Shown in pieces: positions 16,289 through 24,409 of a DNA stretch of 64,000 nt. Positions within the stretch are counted from its first letter, which is position 1. Each line of letters opens with the position of its first letter. The stretch comes from VYFG01 sp965248685. Lineage in GTDB: Bacteria; Pseudomonadota; Gammaproteobacteria; Arenicellales; Poriferihabitantaceae. The position numbers and the translations under genes are program-made. The notes beneath the pieces are model-generated. The model did not search any database. It was not told the origin of the DNA and saw nothing but the letters and a program-made list of their open reading frames with translations. The stretch is taken from NCBI GenBank assembly GCA_965248685.1, contig CBDFKC010000003.1, positions 558,001 to 622,000 on the forward strand. Reading direction: 5' to 3'.

Positions 16289-16887
16289 GTTTGTGCTTGT
16301 TTAATTTGTCTATCGTGAAGGCGCGACAATATCATCAACCCGATGATTGCACCTAACAGGGCAAATGCCATATCCGTCTGGGTATCCCATATATACCCCT
16401 GGGTACCAAGGAAGGCTTCAGCAGAATCGCCCGTGGCAATGGCCGTCACCCATTCGATCAATTCATAAAAAGCGCTGAAAGCCAGGCAGATCGAAATCAC
16501 CAGAAAATTGATCCATGCTATTCTGCTGGTTGCTACCACATCACGGCGAATGATTATTTCCCGGGCAATTAATGCTGGCACGAAACCCTGTATAAAATGT
16601 CCGACCTTGTCATAGTTGTTACGTTCAAATCCGAATATTGGTTTGATCGAGTCGAATAGCGGTACTTCGGCATAAGTATAGTGACCACCAACCATCAACA
16701 CGATACAGTGCAGTAGAATTAACCCGTACAGCAGCGGCGTTAATCGAAAACTATTCCAGGTAAGCACGATGAGTAGTAGCCCAATCAATGCAGGCGCTAC
16801 TTCAAGTACCCAGGTAAACTGGTCTTTTGGATTAATCCCCGACCAAATCAGTATTGCGAAGAATATGCTGAGCCAGATAAATTTCAT
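16285..16887 (-). CDS. DUF2238 (YjdF-like) membrane protein
   Basis: A membrane protein of 200 residues with about six helices. It matches the YjdF/DUF2238 family: YDKVGHFIQGFVPALIAREII in the middle and AFYELIEWVTAIATGDSAEAFLGTQGYIWDTQTDM near the end (conserved acidic/aromatic cluster). Family function unknown. It reaches the VOC gene with a 4-base overlap, so the two are one operon. Confidence 0.88.
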   Translation of the reverse strand: MKFIWLSIFFAILIWSGINPKDQFTWVLEVAPALIGLLLIVLTWNSFRLTPLLYGLILLHCIVLMVGGHYTYAEVPLFDSIKPIFGFERNNYDKVGHFIQGFVPALIAREIIIRRDVVATSRIAWINFLVISICLAFSAFYELIEWVTAIATGDSAEAFLGTQGYIWDTQTDMAFALLGAIIGLMILSRLHDRQIKQAQT

Positions 16888-16924
16888 TTAAGCGAAAGGT
16901 CTCCGCGGCAAAACGGTGGATTGA

Positions 16925-17425
16925 TCAGGATTTTTCTGTTGCCGTCGTTCGCGTCGCCTTCCAGCGATTTCGGCTTTCCTCTGGCCAGTATTCTGCTGGA
17001 GAATAGTATTGTTCAACCGCGGGTATGTCCGGACCAAGTTCTATCCAGGGCTGTTTTGATTCAGTGTAGATATGCAGATCCGGTGGCACCAGATCCGGGT
17101 TGTCCAAAGTGCCAACGCGCACAAAATGAATCGCGTCTCCGGCACCAGCATAATTACTCCACAGCGCAACCAGACAAATTGGGCAGCGGGAATATTTTTG
17201 TCCCTTTCCACTGTTGGTTGGCACCGTAACGGTTGCAGGCTCTCCCTTGATTAGAACTAACCGATCCGATTCGATCATCGCGTTGAGCGCGTAAGACGCC
17301 CCGGTTTCCCGTTGGCACCACCGACAGTGGCAGCAATGGACGAAGATTGGCTTTGATTCCAGGCGATATCGAATGGCGCCGCAAGTACATCCTCCTTCGG
17401 CAAAACCTTTCGCTTTTTCAGTCAT
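16925..17425 (-). CDS. GFA-family (CENP-V/GFA domain) zinc protein
   Basis: A GFA-domain protein of about 166 residues. Zinc ligands are visible in GGCTCGAIRY, HCCHCRWCQRETG and CPICLVALW, the normal pattern for the family (glutathione-dependent formaldehyde-activating enzyme and relatives). The frame extends to 17476, but ATG at 17425 follows an AAAGGAGA ribosome binding site at 7 bases and begins MTEKAKGFAEGG, which fits the family better. Enzyme activity of most members is unproved. Confidence 0.87.
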   Translation of the reverse strand: MTEKAKGFAEGGCTCGAIRYRLESKPIFVHCCHCRWCQRETGASYALNAMIESDRLVLIKGEPATVTVPTNSGKGQKYSRCPICLVALWSNYAGAGDAIHFVRVGTLDNPDLVPPDLHIYTESKQPWIELGPDIPAVEQYYSPAEYWPEESRNRWKATRTTATEKS

Positions 17426-17491
17426 GTTCGGGTCTCCTTTACTGGTGTAGTGTCGTGAATTAAACACCCGTATCATACTCTCCCGGGATAT

Positions 17492-17938
17492 CTAATCCAG
17501 AGAGGGAGCATAGCCTTTGGTATTTTCCAGTAAAACTTTACTGCGTATAAAAATACCATTGCCCCGGCCGATTTCTTTACCTGAATCATTGTATAGCACG
17601 GCTTCTGAAATAAACTGGCTCCGGTTTTTATTCACAACTTTTCCTATCGCCCGCAATACCCCAGTAGATACTGGCCGGGTTAAATAGGTGGTAAATGAAG
17701 TTGTCAACAGAAATACATCCGTTTCATAGGAGTTCGCTGCAAAGAAAGCTGCATCATCCAACATCTTAAAATAGACTGAACCATGGGCAGCACCCGCAGA
17801 ATGATGATATTTTTCTGAAACCTCAATTTCGATGCTGGCCTGGCCTTCAGCAATTTCAATTTCCGCCTGATAAATATCATTGACCGGGGCCGACCGGTAC
17901 ATTGTTTCGAGCTGTCGATAATGCTGCGGACTGGTCAT
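17492..17938 (-). CDS. PaaI-type thioesterase (hotdog fold)
   Basis: A single-domain hotdog protein of 148 residues: the helix motif HHSAGAAHGSVYFKMLDDAAFFAAN matches the PaaI catalytic region (H-G-..-D), followed by FLLTTSFTTYLTRPV. Likely acyl-CoA thioesterase; substrate unknown. It lies between two GFA-family genes on the same strand. Confidence 0.87.
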   Translation of the reverse strand: MTSPQHYRQLETMYRSAPVNDIYQAEIEIAEGQASIEIEVSEKYHHSAGAAHGSVYFKMLDDAAFFAANSYETDVFLLTTSFTTYLTRPVSTGVLRAIGKVVNKNRSQFISEAVLYNDSGKEIGRGNGIFIRSKVLLENTKGYAPSLD

Positions 17939-17964
17939 TAGTAAATTAGGTTACAACGACAATT

Positions 17965-18396
17965 TTATTTTTCGGTGGCTTTACTCGGCACCGCGCTACT
18001 GCTCTGATCAAACTTCGGTAGATCGTCAGCCTGCTCAAACCATGTTACCCGACTGGAACACCAGACATGATCATCTGGCGTCACCGCGTTGGGATTATCC
18101 AGACTCCCAAGCGCGACCTGCACCCGGTCAGCAAGTACCTCTTCATGCATGGAAATAGTGCTGCCGCATTCTCCGCAAAAACCCCGTTTAGCATATTTCG
18201 AAGATCTGTATTTGTTTGGTTCTACAGTGGTCCAGGTGAAACCTTTCTTGGGGAAATGGACAAAACTCAAACAGGGTCCACCGGAATGTTTCTTGCAATC
18301 ATCACAATGGCATATCATGCAGCGGGTCGGCGCCGCGGTAGAATTGTAACGAACCGCGCCACATAAACATCCGCCACTATAGTTTGATTCTGTCAT
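17965..18396 (-). CDS. GFA-family (CENP-V/GFA domain) zinc protein
   Basis: A second GFA-domain protein, 143 residues. Zinc-ligand segments: GGCLCGAVRYNS, CMICHCDDCKKHSGG and GFCGECGSTISM. It differs strongly from the GFA protein at 16925-17425, so this is not a recent duplication. It lies 26 bases upstream of the thioesterase gene in the same direction. Confidence 0.9.
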   Translation of the reverse strand: MTESNYSGGCLCGAVRYNSTAAPTRCMICHCDDCKKHSGGPCLSFVHFPKKGFTWTTVEPNKYRSSKYAKRGFCGECGSTISMHEEVLADRVQVALGSLDNPNAVTPDDHVWCSSRVTWFEQADDLPKFDQSSSAVPSKATEK

Positions 18397-18420
18397 TGTG
18401 AGTGTAGTGAAACATCGTTC

Positions 18421-18765
18421 CTATTGAAACATCGTTAGATCCAGTTCTACCTCGGTGCCTAGCCACGATGCATGCTCAGTATGATCTTTCAAATCATCTC
18501 CTGTAAGGCCATGAACAAACACCGTAAGGTTCTCCCGGTTTGCCTCGAGCCAGGGAATGACCTGGTTAAATTGATTTTGCTCAAAGGCGAGCTGACAGCT
18601 CCAGCGGGTATGGGGGCCCACCGGTTTTTTATGAAATCCCCCGACGCCAATGTCAAATTTTGTTCCCGCCTGCTGGCAAATCAAACTGGCTGAATCCGCT
18701 GTATCCTGGTCGAAGTAGACATGGGCATGATAGGCGGGAAAAATATTTTGCGGTCGTCTGGTCAT
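18421..18765 (-). CDS. DOPA 4,5-dioxygenase family protein
   Basis: A protein of about 114 residues of the DOPA 4,5-dioxygenase family: AYHAHVYFD, IGVGGFHKKPVGPHTRW and FVHGLTGDDLKDHTEHASWLG supply the conserved His residues. Bacterial members are small non-haem iron extradiol dioxygenases of unknown physiological substrate. The frame is open to 18885, but that start would overlap the next gene by 59 bases and adds no family residues; ATG at 18765 (MTRRPQNIFPAYHAH) is preferred. Confidence 0.85.
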   Translation of the reverse strand: MTRRPQNIFPAYHAHVYFDQDTADSASLICQQAGTKFDIGVGGFHKKPVGPHTRWSCQLAFEQNQFNQVIPWLEANRENLTVFVHGLTGDDLKDHTEHASWLGTEVELDLTMFQ

Positions 18766-18826
18766 TCTATTGGCCTTAATCCAATGGGGTTCTGTAAATA
18801 ATTCAACTTCTCTTATTTGAATGGGG

Positions 18827-19255
18827 CTAACAACGGGTACTCCCGAGGTGGGGATCTGGCGCGCCGTTATGTTCCTCAGCGCCATTGGCTTTATTCAACG
18901 TTCGCTGGGGCACAAATTGATCGCATAAATTCACTATCGGCAATGTTACTGCAACCATCGCCATCAATGCGAGGGTAGTTAGAATTCCCAATAACCAAAT
19001 TGGCATAAGCGGAATTCCGTGCTCGATTCCCCAGGATTTATAAAGGGCGATTCCACTGCAGATCGCCGCTAATATAAACCAGCCTCCTGCCTCGGCGATT
19101 TGTCCCGCCATCTGGGTTAACTGTGGCAGATCGGAACCAAAACCAATATAGCTATGAATATGCCATAGCGAAACCCACCACACCGCGAGTGCAATAATCC
19201 AGTAGAGGCTGACAATAGCCACTATAGTGATGCGTTCTCCGCCGCCCATACTCAA
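18827..19255 (-). CDS. Three-helix membrane protein of unknown function
   Basis: A protein of 142 residues with membrane helices at about 8-30, 52-72 and 80-105 and a hydrophilic C-terminal tail of about 35 residues. I recognise no family. It sits in a minus-strand run of small genes between DUF2277 and the DOPA-dioxygenase family gene, probably co-transcribed with the latter. Confidence 0.6.
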   Translation of the reverse strand: MSMGGGERITIVAIVSLYWIIALAVWWVSLWHIHSYIGFGSDLPQLTQMAGQIAEAGGWFILAAICSGIALYKSWGIEHGIPLMPIWLLGILTTLALMAMVAVTLPIVNLCDQFVPQRTLNKANGAEEHNGAPDPHLGSTRC

Positions 19256-19290
19256 GATTAGACTCTACTGAATCCGCCAGTCCGGACTTG

Positions 19291-19557
19291 TCAGCCGAAC
19301 CGCCGAGCGGCCCGAGCCCGAGCTTTGGTGGCTTCAGCCTCGCGGTCCTTTGGCGGCGCTGCTGTTACCAGTGCATTGAGTAAACGCGCTACGCTACCTT
19401 CTATTTCGGCTACAGCCGTTTCGAATACCTCATGATTCGCTATAGAAGGCGCGGTTGTGCCACTTACCTTCCGCACAAATTGAAGCGCCGCCGCCTGGAC
19501 TTCCTCATGGGTCGCCGGTGGCTCGAAATTAAATAATGTTCTGATATTTCTGCACAT
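19291..19557 (-). CDS. DUF2277 family protein
   Basis: A protein of 88 residues matching DUF2277: it opens MCRNIRTLFNFEPPATHEEV and continues with AAALQFVRKVSG and a helical C-terminus rich in Arg/Ala. The family is widespread, small and cytoplasmic; function unknown. Confidence 0.88.
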   Translation of the reverse strand: MCRNIRTLFNFEPPATHEEVQAAALQFVRKVSGTTAPSIANHEVFETAVAEIEGSVARLLNALVTAAPPKDREAEATKARARAARRFG

Positions 19558-19630
19558 AGAAAATATCTCCTGAGGTACTGGTTAGAAATCGGGTCACAAG
19601 ACTCTTCATTACAGCCTCCAATAAAGCTGA

Positions 19631-20022
19631 TTACTGGCTCGACCGCATGTTTTGCTTAATTTTCTCATTGATCTGCTTGAATTCATCTATCAGGTTATCC
19701 CAGTCTTGCTTACCGGACTGGCAAAGTGCGTTCTACTGATGAGTACTTCGCTGTCCTTTCTGATCACCTCCCGTCGAACTGCAGTAGGATGAGCAGGATG
19801 ACCCTCTGGAGTGAAGGACCAGAGTATATATTTACCGTCAGTTTTCTGGTTAAAAATAGTCCATCCTTCGTAGTCGGTTGCCACTGCGGATGGGTCGGCC
19901 TGGAGCGCGGTGAATGCCTGATCCACGGTTTCGAATCCAATCACGCTTGGGTCATTTGTTTCCTGGGCAATGGAACCCGAAGTAAACAATATCAACCCGA
20001 GTAGCAGCGCAAATATTCGCAT
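19631..20022 (-). CDS. Secreted protein of unknown function with a probable 3-prime frameshift
   Basis: The main frame (19690-20022) encodes 110 residues: a signal peptide (LLLGLILFTSGSIAQ, cleavage near 19) and a mature domain with FETVDQAFTALQADPSAVAT and WSFTPEGHPAHPTAVRREV. After ISRT the frame gives ASPVSKTGIT and stops, but another minus-strand frame continues with LCQSGKQDWDNLIDEFKQ and then INEKIKQNMRSSQ before a stop at 19631. The join of the two is a plausible native C-terminus, so one base appears to be missing near 19725-19733. It could be a real frameshift mutation or a sequencing error. Function unknown. Confidence 0.65.
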
Positions 20023-20168
20023 AGTCAGCTCCTGTTTATAGTAAAAATGGGAAAAGACGTATTATACAATGCACAGGGTAATTCAGATGGTCAGAACCAC
20101 GCAAATCCAGCGCGGGCGCACCGAACCAATGGACTGAAATGTTCTGATGCAAATTATTCCGGTGAACC

Positions 20169-20480
20169 TCAATCCGGCCGCACAACAAAATAATAGAATG
20201 TCAGGAATAATATTGGGGTAAGTGGCCAACCGGTAAGAACTCCGGCAACCAGTCCGAGTAACCACCCAATTTTTTGTAATAATCTGACCCTAGACAGCAT
20301 CAGAAAAATCAGGCAGACCAATGCAATCAGTAGTTGGATCACCACAATTGTAGTCAAGACCTGGTGGATAGTAATGCTTGCCGGCGGTGCAAACCAGTCT
20401 TGGTTTGCTTTCAAAACAAATAACCCCAGCGGTTCCACAATAATCCATAAAAATATTATTCTGGTGGTAAATTTTTTCAT
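20169..20480 (-). CDS. Small three-helix membrane protein
   Basis: A protein of 103 residues with hydrophobic segments at about 7-25, 38-62 and 70-98. I recognise no family. The last residues (FYYFVVRPD) follow the third helix. It lies in a run of small minus-strand genes with no obvious functional link. Confidence 0.55.
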   Translation of the reverse strand: MKKFTTRIIFLWIIVEPLGLFVLKANQDWFAPPASITIHQVLTTIVVIQLLIALVCLIFLMLSRVRLLQKIGWLLGLVAGVLTGWPLTPILFLTFYYFVVRPD

Positions 20481-20529
20481 TTTATTATTGGGTCGGAATC
20501 AGCAGAAGCGGACTGACGATGTGACCCGA

Positions 20530-20778
20530 TCAGGTACGGGGTGGGTCGATCTCTACGATTTCAAATTCAACTAGGTCAGACCAATGCTTGATCCAGATAA
20601 GAAATAAATCTGGGTTACTTGTTTGCATTAGTTGATAACAAATCAATTTTTCCTCACTGGCCCAGGAATCCAGATAGGCCAATCCGTCAGGAAGCATTCG
20701 GCCTGCTGCGTCATAACGAAGGTAAACCTGATCAAAGCAGCCAGGCAGAATCCGTTCGGTCACCATATATTTCTTCAT
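20530..20778 (-). CDS. DUF3303 family protein
   Basis: A protein of 82 residues resembling the DUF3303 family: KKYMVTERILPGC at the start, RYDAAGRMLPDGLAYLDSW, CYQLMQTSNPDLFLIW and DLVEFEIVEI. The family has a ferredoxin-like fold (dimeric alpha-beta barrel type); function unknown. Its start codon directly abuts the stop codon of the membrane protein gene upstream. Confidence 0.82.
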   Translation of the reverse strand: MKKYMVTERILPGCFDQVYLRYDAAGRMLPDGLAYLDSWASEEKLICYQLMQTSNPDLFLIWIKHWSDLVEFEIVEIDPPRT

Positions 20779-20937
20779 CTATTTTACTTTAGTCATCCAG
20801 ATAAATGGGATTGCCAAGGGACCCACAAATGCCGCCAACATACCCCAAAACACAGGAATACGTCCTTTACTTTTTGCCAGTTGATGACAGATAACAATGC
20901 TGACAATCGTCAACACCAGAATTGCAGTGATAATCAT
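20779..20937 (-). CDS. Small two-helix membrane protein
   Basis: A protein of 52 residues with two membrane helices (MIITAILVLTIVSIVICHQL and IPVFWGMLAAFVGPLAIPFI). ATG at 20937 follows a GAGGG ribosome binding site by 8 bases; an upstream in-frame ATG at 20979 is less likely. Its stop is adjacent to the start of the DUF3303 gene, so the two form a small operon. No known family. Confidence 0.6.
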   Translation of the reverse strand: MIITAILVLTIVSIVICHQLAKSKGRIPVFWGMLAAFVGPLAIPFIWMTKVK

Positions 20938-21073
20938 GCTTATTGCCCTCAAAAATAACCATTCTAAACAGCCTTCCACGGTGAAGGAGTGGTTTATTGA
21001 CTGCCGCCATGGAAATACAAGATGCTATTATATGGCAGATAAACCACTATCGATCTTGAGATTATTTTAAATC

Positions 21074-21544
21074 ATGCAATGGGCGTTATTGGCTATCGTT
21101 GTTGTTGGCCTGTTTTTAATTTCAGGGCGCTACCCTAAAGTAGCGTTCGGCGTGCTTGGGGTGTTGGTGATTGGCGCCATAATAATTGTTTACGCGACTT
21201 CAGACAAAGCTGGATTTGCCCGTCAGAAAGTAGCGACTTCTAGCGTTGTAGTGGAAAACACTGCGGTGGTTGCTGCCTATGCAGGTAGCTATCGGATAAC
21301 AGGCAGGTTGCTCAATCAAGACCCCGATACAGGTTTCAAAGAAATCACGCTAAGCATTGAGATGCATGACTGTGACGACCTGGCTGAGCCTTCCTGTCAG
21401 ATCGTTGGCCAGTCCATTGAACGCATCAATCAATTGGTTCCCGCGGGACAGGCTAGAGATTTCGCCACCAATACGTATTTTGGAGAACCCAAGATCTCGG
21501 GTACTATCCAATGGAAGTTTCGCGTGACCAGTACCCGCAGTTAA
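21074..21544 (+). CDS. Membrane-anchored protein of unknown function
   Basis: A protein of 156 residues: two N-terminal hydrophobic segments (residues about 2-17 and 22-40) and a soluble C-terminal part with YAGSYRITGRLLNQDPDTGF and a Cys pair in MHDCDDLAEPSC, likely periplasmic and perhaps disulfide-bonded. It opens the plus-strand run leading to nadD and is divergent from the small membrane gene at 20937. No family recognised. Confidence 0.6.
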   Translation: MQWALLAIVVVGLFLISGRYPKVAFGVLGVLVIGAIIIVYATSDKAGFARQKVATSSVVVENTAVVAAYAGSYRITGRLLNQDPDTGFKEITLSIEMHDCDDLAEPSCQIVGQSIERINQLVPAGQARDFATNTYFGEPKISGTIQWKFRVTSTRS

Positions 21545-21606
21545 CAAGTAACGTTTTTTAGAATTCCTATGCAAATTGTTCACCGTTTAACCAACCTTAT
21601 ATCCCG

Positions 21607-22074
21607 GTGCCGGACATGTTGATGTCCGCAGCCCTGGCACTCCATGTCATTGCCGCCGCCATCTGGGTTGGTGGCATGTTCTTCGCTTATGTCTGTTTGC
21701 GGCCGGTGCTGGGAGCGCGCGAGCCGGGTGATCGTCTGCAAATATGGGCTGATACTTTTAGCCGCTTTTTCCCCTGGGTGTCTGCGACTATCGGAGTATT
21801 GTTTCTAACCGGGTTTTATTTGATCTACGGGCTGGGTGGATTTGCTGGGGTGGGTAAATACGTTTACCTGATGCTGGGCCTTGCTGTGCTTATGACCGGA
21901 ATTTTCAAATTTATCTATGTCGCACCATTCCTTCATTTAAAGCGCGGTATAGAACAGCAAAATTTGAAAACCGCGGGTTTCGCGCTTGGCACCATCCGTA
22001 AACTTGTGGCATTGAATCTGACCCTGGGTGTCATAGTGATCGCCGTTGCGACGGGCCTTAAAGCTTGGCACTAA
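21607..22074 (+). CDS. CopD-like four-helix membrane protein
   Basis: A membrane protein of about 155 residues with four helices, resembling the CopD family: LHVIAAAIWVGGMFFAYVCLRPVL, with the His and Trp of the first helix, and FSRFFPWVSATIGVLFLTGFYLI. Such proteins are linked to copper handling or haem binding; the actual role is open. GTG at 21607 or ATG at 21616 or 21622 may be the start. Overlaps the next gene by 10 bases. Confidence 0.75.
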   Translation: MPDMLMSAALALHVIAAAIWVGGMFFAYVCLRPVLGAREPGDRLQIWADTFSRFFPWVSATIGVLFLTGFYLIYGLGGFAGVGKYVYLMLGLAVLMTGIFKFIYVAPFLHLKRGIEQQNLKTAGFALGTIRKLVALNLTLGVIVIAVATGLKAWH

Positions 22075-22577
22075 ATCATCCCCGGCGGCTTCTGTTCGCG
22101 GGGATTGCCTGCCTTTGGCTAATAACGGGGTCGTCCTTAGCAACTGAAGAGCGCACCCCGGTCAGTTCATTTTCATTGAACAGTCTTGGTGGAGACACCA
22201 TCGCATTGGCAGACTATAAAGATAGCGTATTGCTGGTTAATTTTTGGGCCAGCTGGTGTCCTCCCTGTGTCCACGAATTACCATCGATGCAGGCACTCAG
22301 ACAATCCATGGACGGTCTGCCGTTTGAAATTCTGGCACTCAACATGGGTGAGCATCGAAAGCGAATCAATAACTTTCGGGAAAATTTCAAAACCAACCTG
22401 GAGTTTCCCATACTGCTTAATGCGGATCGCAATATGCCCAGGGATTGGCAGGTTCGGGCACTACCAACGTCCATGCTGATCGATAAAAAAGGTCGTCTAG
22501 TACAAACCATAACGGGTCCCAGGGACTGGAATGGTAAGAAAATAAAGAAGTTGATTTTGACCCTGCTAGACGAATGA
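22065..22577 (+). CDS. TlpA-like periplasmic thioredoxin
   Basis: A protein of 170 residues with an N-terminal signal or anchor (residues about 9-26) and a thioredoxin fold. The active site is CPPC (Cys 65 and 68) in FWASWCPPC, with the cis-Pro in RALPTSMLID. This is the TlpA/ResA/CcmG group that reduces disulfides outside the cytoplasm. TTG start overlapping the CopD-like gene by 10 bases, which suggests translational coupling and perhaps a shared metal or cytochrome role. Followed after 12 bases by nadD. Confidence 0.88.
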   Translation: MALNHPRRLLFAGIACLWLITGSSLATEERTPVSSFSLNSLGGDTIALADYKDSVLLVNFWASWCPPCVHELPSMQALRQSMDGLPFEILALNMGEHRKRINNFRENFKTNLEFPILLNADRNMPRDWQVRALPTSMLIDKKGRLVQTITGPRDWNGKKIKKLILTLLDE

Positions 22578-22589
22578 ATTCCCTCTAAT

Positions 22590-23243
22590 TTGACGTCCAA
22601 AATTCGACAACGCTGTGGTGTTTTTGGCGGTACTTTCGACCCAATACACCGCGGGCACATTGAAACAGTTCGCCAGGTAATGACTGTTTGCGGAATTCCC
22701 CAGGTACGCTATATTCCCGCCTCGGTTCCGCCCCATCGCGCGCAACCTGGTGCCAGCGCAATTCAGCGATTAGAAATGGCACGGCTGGCCATCCAGGACC
22801 AGCCAGGCCTGATAGTCGATGATCAGGAGGTCGGGCGAAGTGGGCGTTCTTTTACCGTTGATACCCTTGAATCACTGCAACGGGACTGGCCCCAGACTGA
22901 TTTTAGCTTGATTATTGGTCTCGACGCTCTGCTTGGTTTCGACAATTGGCACCGACGGCAACGGATACTGGAAATAGTTGATATCATCGCCATGATTAGA
23001 CCCGGCTGGAAGCAGCCCGAACCGTTGCCGGACTGGTGGCAACCCGTGGCTGGGGAAAATGATGGCCGGGGGTCAGCAGAAACTACCGTTTTTAGCGCCG
23101 GCGACATTCGCCTGCTGCAAATCGAACCAAGCCCGATATCGGCCACCCTGATACGTCAGTCCATCCGGGCAAAAAGCGATCCGGTGGATTGGCTCAATCC
23201 CGAGGTCTGGGAATACATTAAAACACACAAATTATATGAGTAA
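22590..23243 (+). CDS. nadD: Nicotinate-nucleotide adenylyltransferase
   Basis: NadD, 217 residues: transfers AMP from ATP to nicotinate mononucleotide, giving deamido-NAD in NAD synthesis. The nucleotidyltransferase motif GGTFDPIHRGHIE (T/HxGH) is at residues 13-25, and the closing ISATLIRQSI (ISxTxIR) is present near 185. Start is TTG at 22590; no ATG upstream in frame. The gene overlaps rsfS by 8 bases, the normal gammaproteobacterial order nadD-rsfS-rlmH. Confidence 0.95.
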   Translation: MTSKIRQRCGVFGGTFDPIHRGHIETVRQVMTVCGIPQVRYIPASVPPHRAQPGASAIQRLEMARLAIQDQPGLIVDDQEVGRSGRSFTVDTLESLQRDWPQTDFSLIIGLDALLGFDNWHRRQRILEIVDIIAMIRPGWKQPEPLPDWWQPVAGENDGRGSAETTVFSAGDIRLLQIEPSPISATLIRQSIRAKSDPVDWLNPEVWEYIKTHKLYE

Positions 23244-23652
23244 GAAATCAAATCACATCGACGCCAAGAAAATGCGCGATATTGCACTTATCGCGCTGGA
23301 AGACGCCAAGGCTGAGGACGTTAAAGTATTGGATGTCAGTCAACTGACCGATATTACCGACTACATGATCGTCGCCACCGGCACCTCGGATCGACACGTT
23401 AAATCCCAGACCAATAGGGTGCTTGAGCATATGCATCAGGCCGGCTGCGCCCATATTGGTATCGAAGGAGAGCAATCAAAAGACTGGGTATTGGTGGATT
23501 TTGTCGACGTTGTGATACATATCATGCGCGCGGCAACCCGCAAACGGTTCGATCTGGAAAGTCTTTGGGACAAGTCTTTTAGTGAGTTACTGCCGGGAGG
23601 CAGTGCCAGGGAGGTCATGGAAGCTTTAGAAGAAAACAAAACGGCAGTGTAA
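23236..23652 (+). CDS. rsfS: Ribosomal silencing factor RsfS
   Basis: RsfS (RsfA, Iojap family), 138 residues. It binds ribosomal protein L14 and blocks joining of the subunits in starvation. Family motifs: DITDYMIVATGTSDRHVKS and EGEQSKDWVLVDFVDVVIHIM, followed by LESLWDK. The C-terminal 30 residues are variable, as usual. Overlaps nadD by 8 bases. Confidence 0.95.
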   Translation: MSKKSNHIDAKKMRDIALIALEDAKAEDVKVLDVSQLTDITDYMIVATGTSDRHVKSQTNRVLEHMHQAGCAHIGIEGEQSKDWVLVDFVDVVIHIMRAATRKRFDLESLWDKSFSELLPGGSAREVMEALEENKTAV

Positions 23653-23693
23653 TACCCTAGGGACCGCTCTCAATCACCACGTCAACGCTGTTG

Positions 23694-24164
23694 ATGCTAA
23701 CTATCCATTTGATTGTAATCGGCGAAAAAATGCCGAGCTGGGTCGATCAGGGATTCGCCAACTACCAAAAACGGGTTCGTGGCCGCCTTCGGCTGAATTT
23801 AATAGAGGTTCCAGCAGTCAGGCGCGGCAAAAATGCGAGCATCGAATCCATTGTGGCGGAGGAAGATAAACGATTATTGTCGGTGATACCCAGGGGTAGT
23901 CAGGTTATTGCGTTGGATCGTAATGGTAAAGATCATTCTACCCTGGATATCGTCAGCCGCATGGAACAGTGGCTACAACACGGAGACCAGGTTGCTTTAC
24001 TGGTGGGAGGGCCAGAAGGACTTTCAGCGAATCTAATTGCGGAGGCCAATGAGTGCTGGTCATTGTCAAACCTCACATTTGCCCACCCTGTGGTCAGAAT
24101 TGTTTTGGCAGAACAAATCTATCGCTGTTTTTCTGTACTCGAGAATCTTCCCTACCATCGATAA
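23694..24164 (+). CDS. rlmH: 23S rRNA pseudouridine-1915 N3-methyltransferase
   Basis: RlmH (SPOUT family), 156 residues. It uses S-adenosylmethionine to methylate pseudouridine 1915 in 23S rRNA helix 69. The SAM knot LLVGGPEGLS and the C-terminal HPVVRIVLAEQIYRCFSVL, ending YHR, are conserved. The usual E. coli end is YHRE; here the protein stops one residue earlier, at a TAA that is also part of the target duplication of an inserted element. ATG at 23694 is preferred over TTG at 23691. Confidence 0.95.
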   Translation: MLTIHLIVIGEKMPSWVDQGFANYQKRVRGRLRLNLIEVPAVRRGKNASIESIVAEEDKRLLSVIPRGSQVIALDRNGKDHSTLDIVSRMEQWLQHGDQVALLVGGPEGLSANLIAEANECWSLSNLTFAHPVVRIVLAEQIYRCFSVLENLPYHR

Positions 24165-24403
24165 ACCTAGAATCCTCAGTTGACCGCTTGTCTATGAAAC
24201 TAAGTATTTGAAAACATGAAATATCTTACTGTTTATCACCTTCACCCAAAGAGTGAACAGCGCTGCACCGCGAATAGCACGCTTGTAGCGGCGCATTGCG
24301 GCGTTACAACTCCTTGGAATAGAACAACTATTCCGCGTCGTTGTGCCTTGCACTGCATAACCACAAACGCACTCTTCACGATGCTCAACTGAGGATTCTA
24401 GGT
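24165..24403. mobile_element. 239-bp MITE-like element with 19-bp perfect terminal inverted repeats
   Basis: The ends 24165-24183 and 24385-24403 are perfect 19-bp inverted repeats (ACCTAGAATCCTCAGTTGA and its complement). They are flanked by TAA on both sides (24162-24164 and 24404-24406), a 3-bp target duplication. Removing the element and one TAA restores rlmH stop TAA followed 3 bases later by the ATG of maf. The inside has no convincing gene but a central hairpin (GGAATAG, loop AACAA, CTATTCC at 24316-24334) and flanking imperfect dyads. This is the form of a non-autonomous element that needs a transposase supplied elsewhere; the family is not known to me. Confidence 0.85.
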
Positions 24404-24409
24404 TAAACA

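Noticed and set aside
18766..18885. N-terminal extension of the DOPA-dioxygenase family gene
   Set aside because: It overlaps the upstream membrane-protein gene and adds no family residues.
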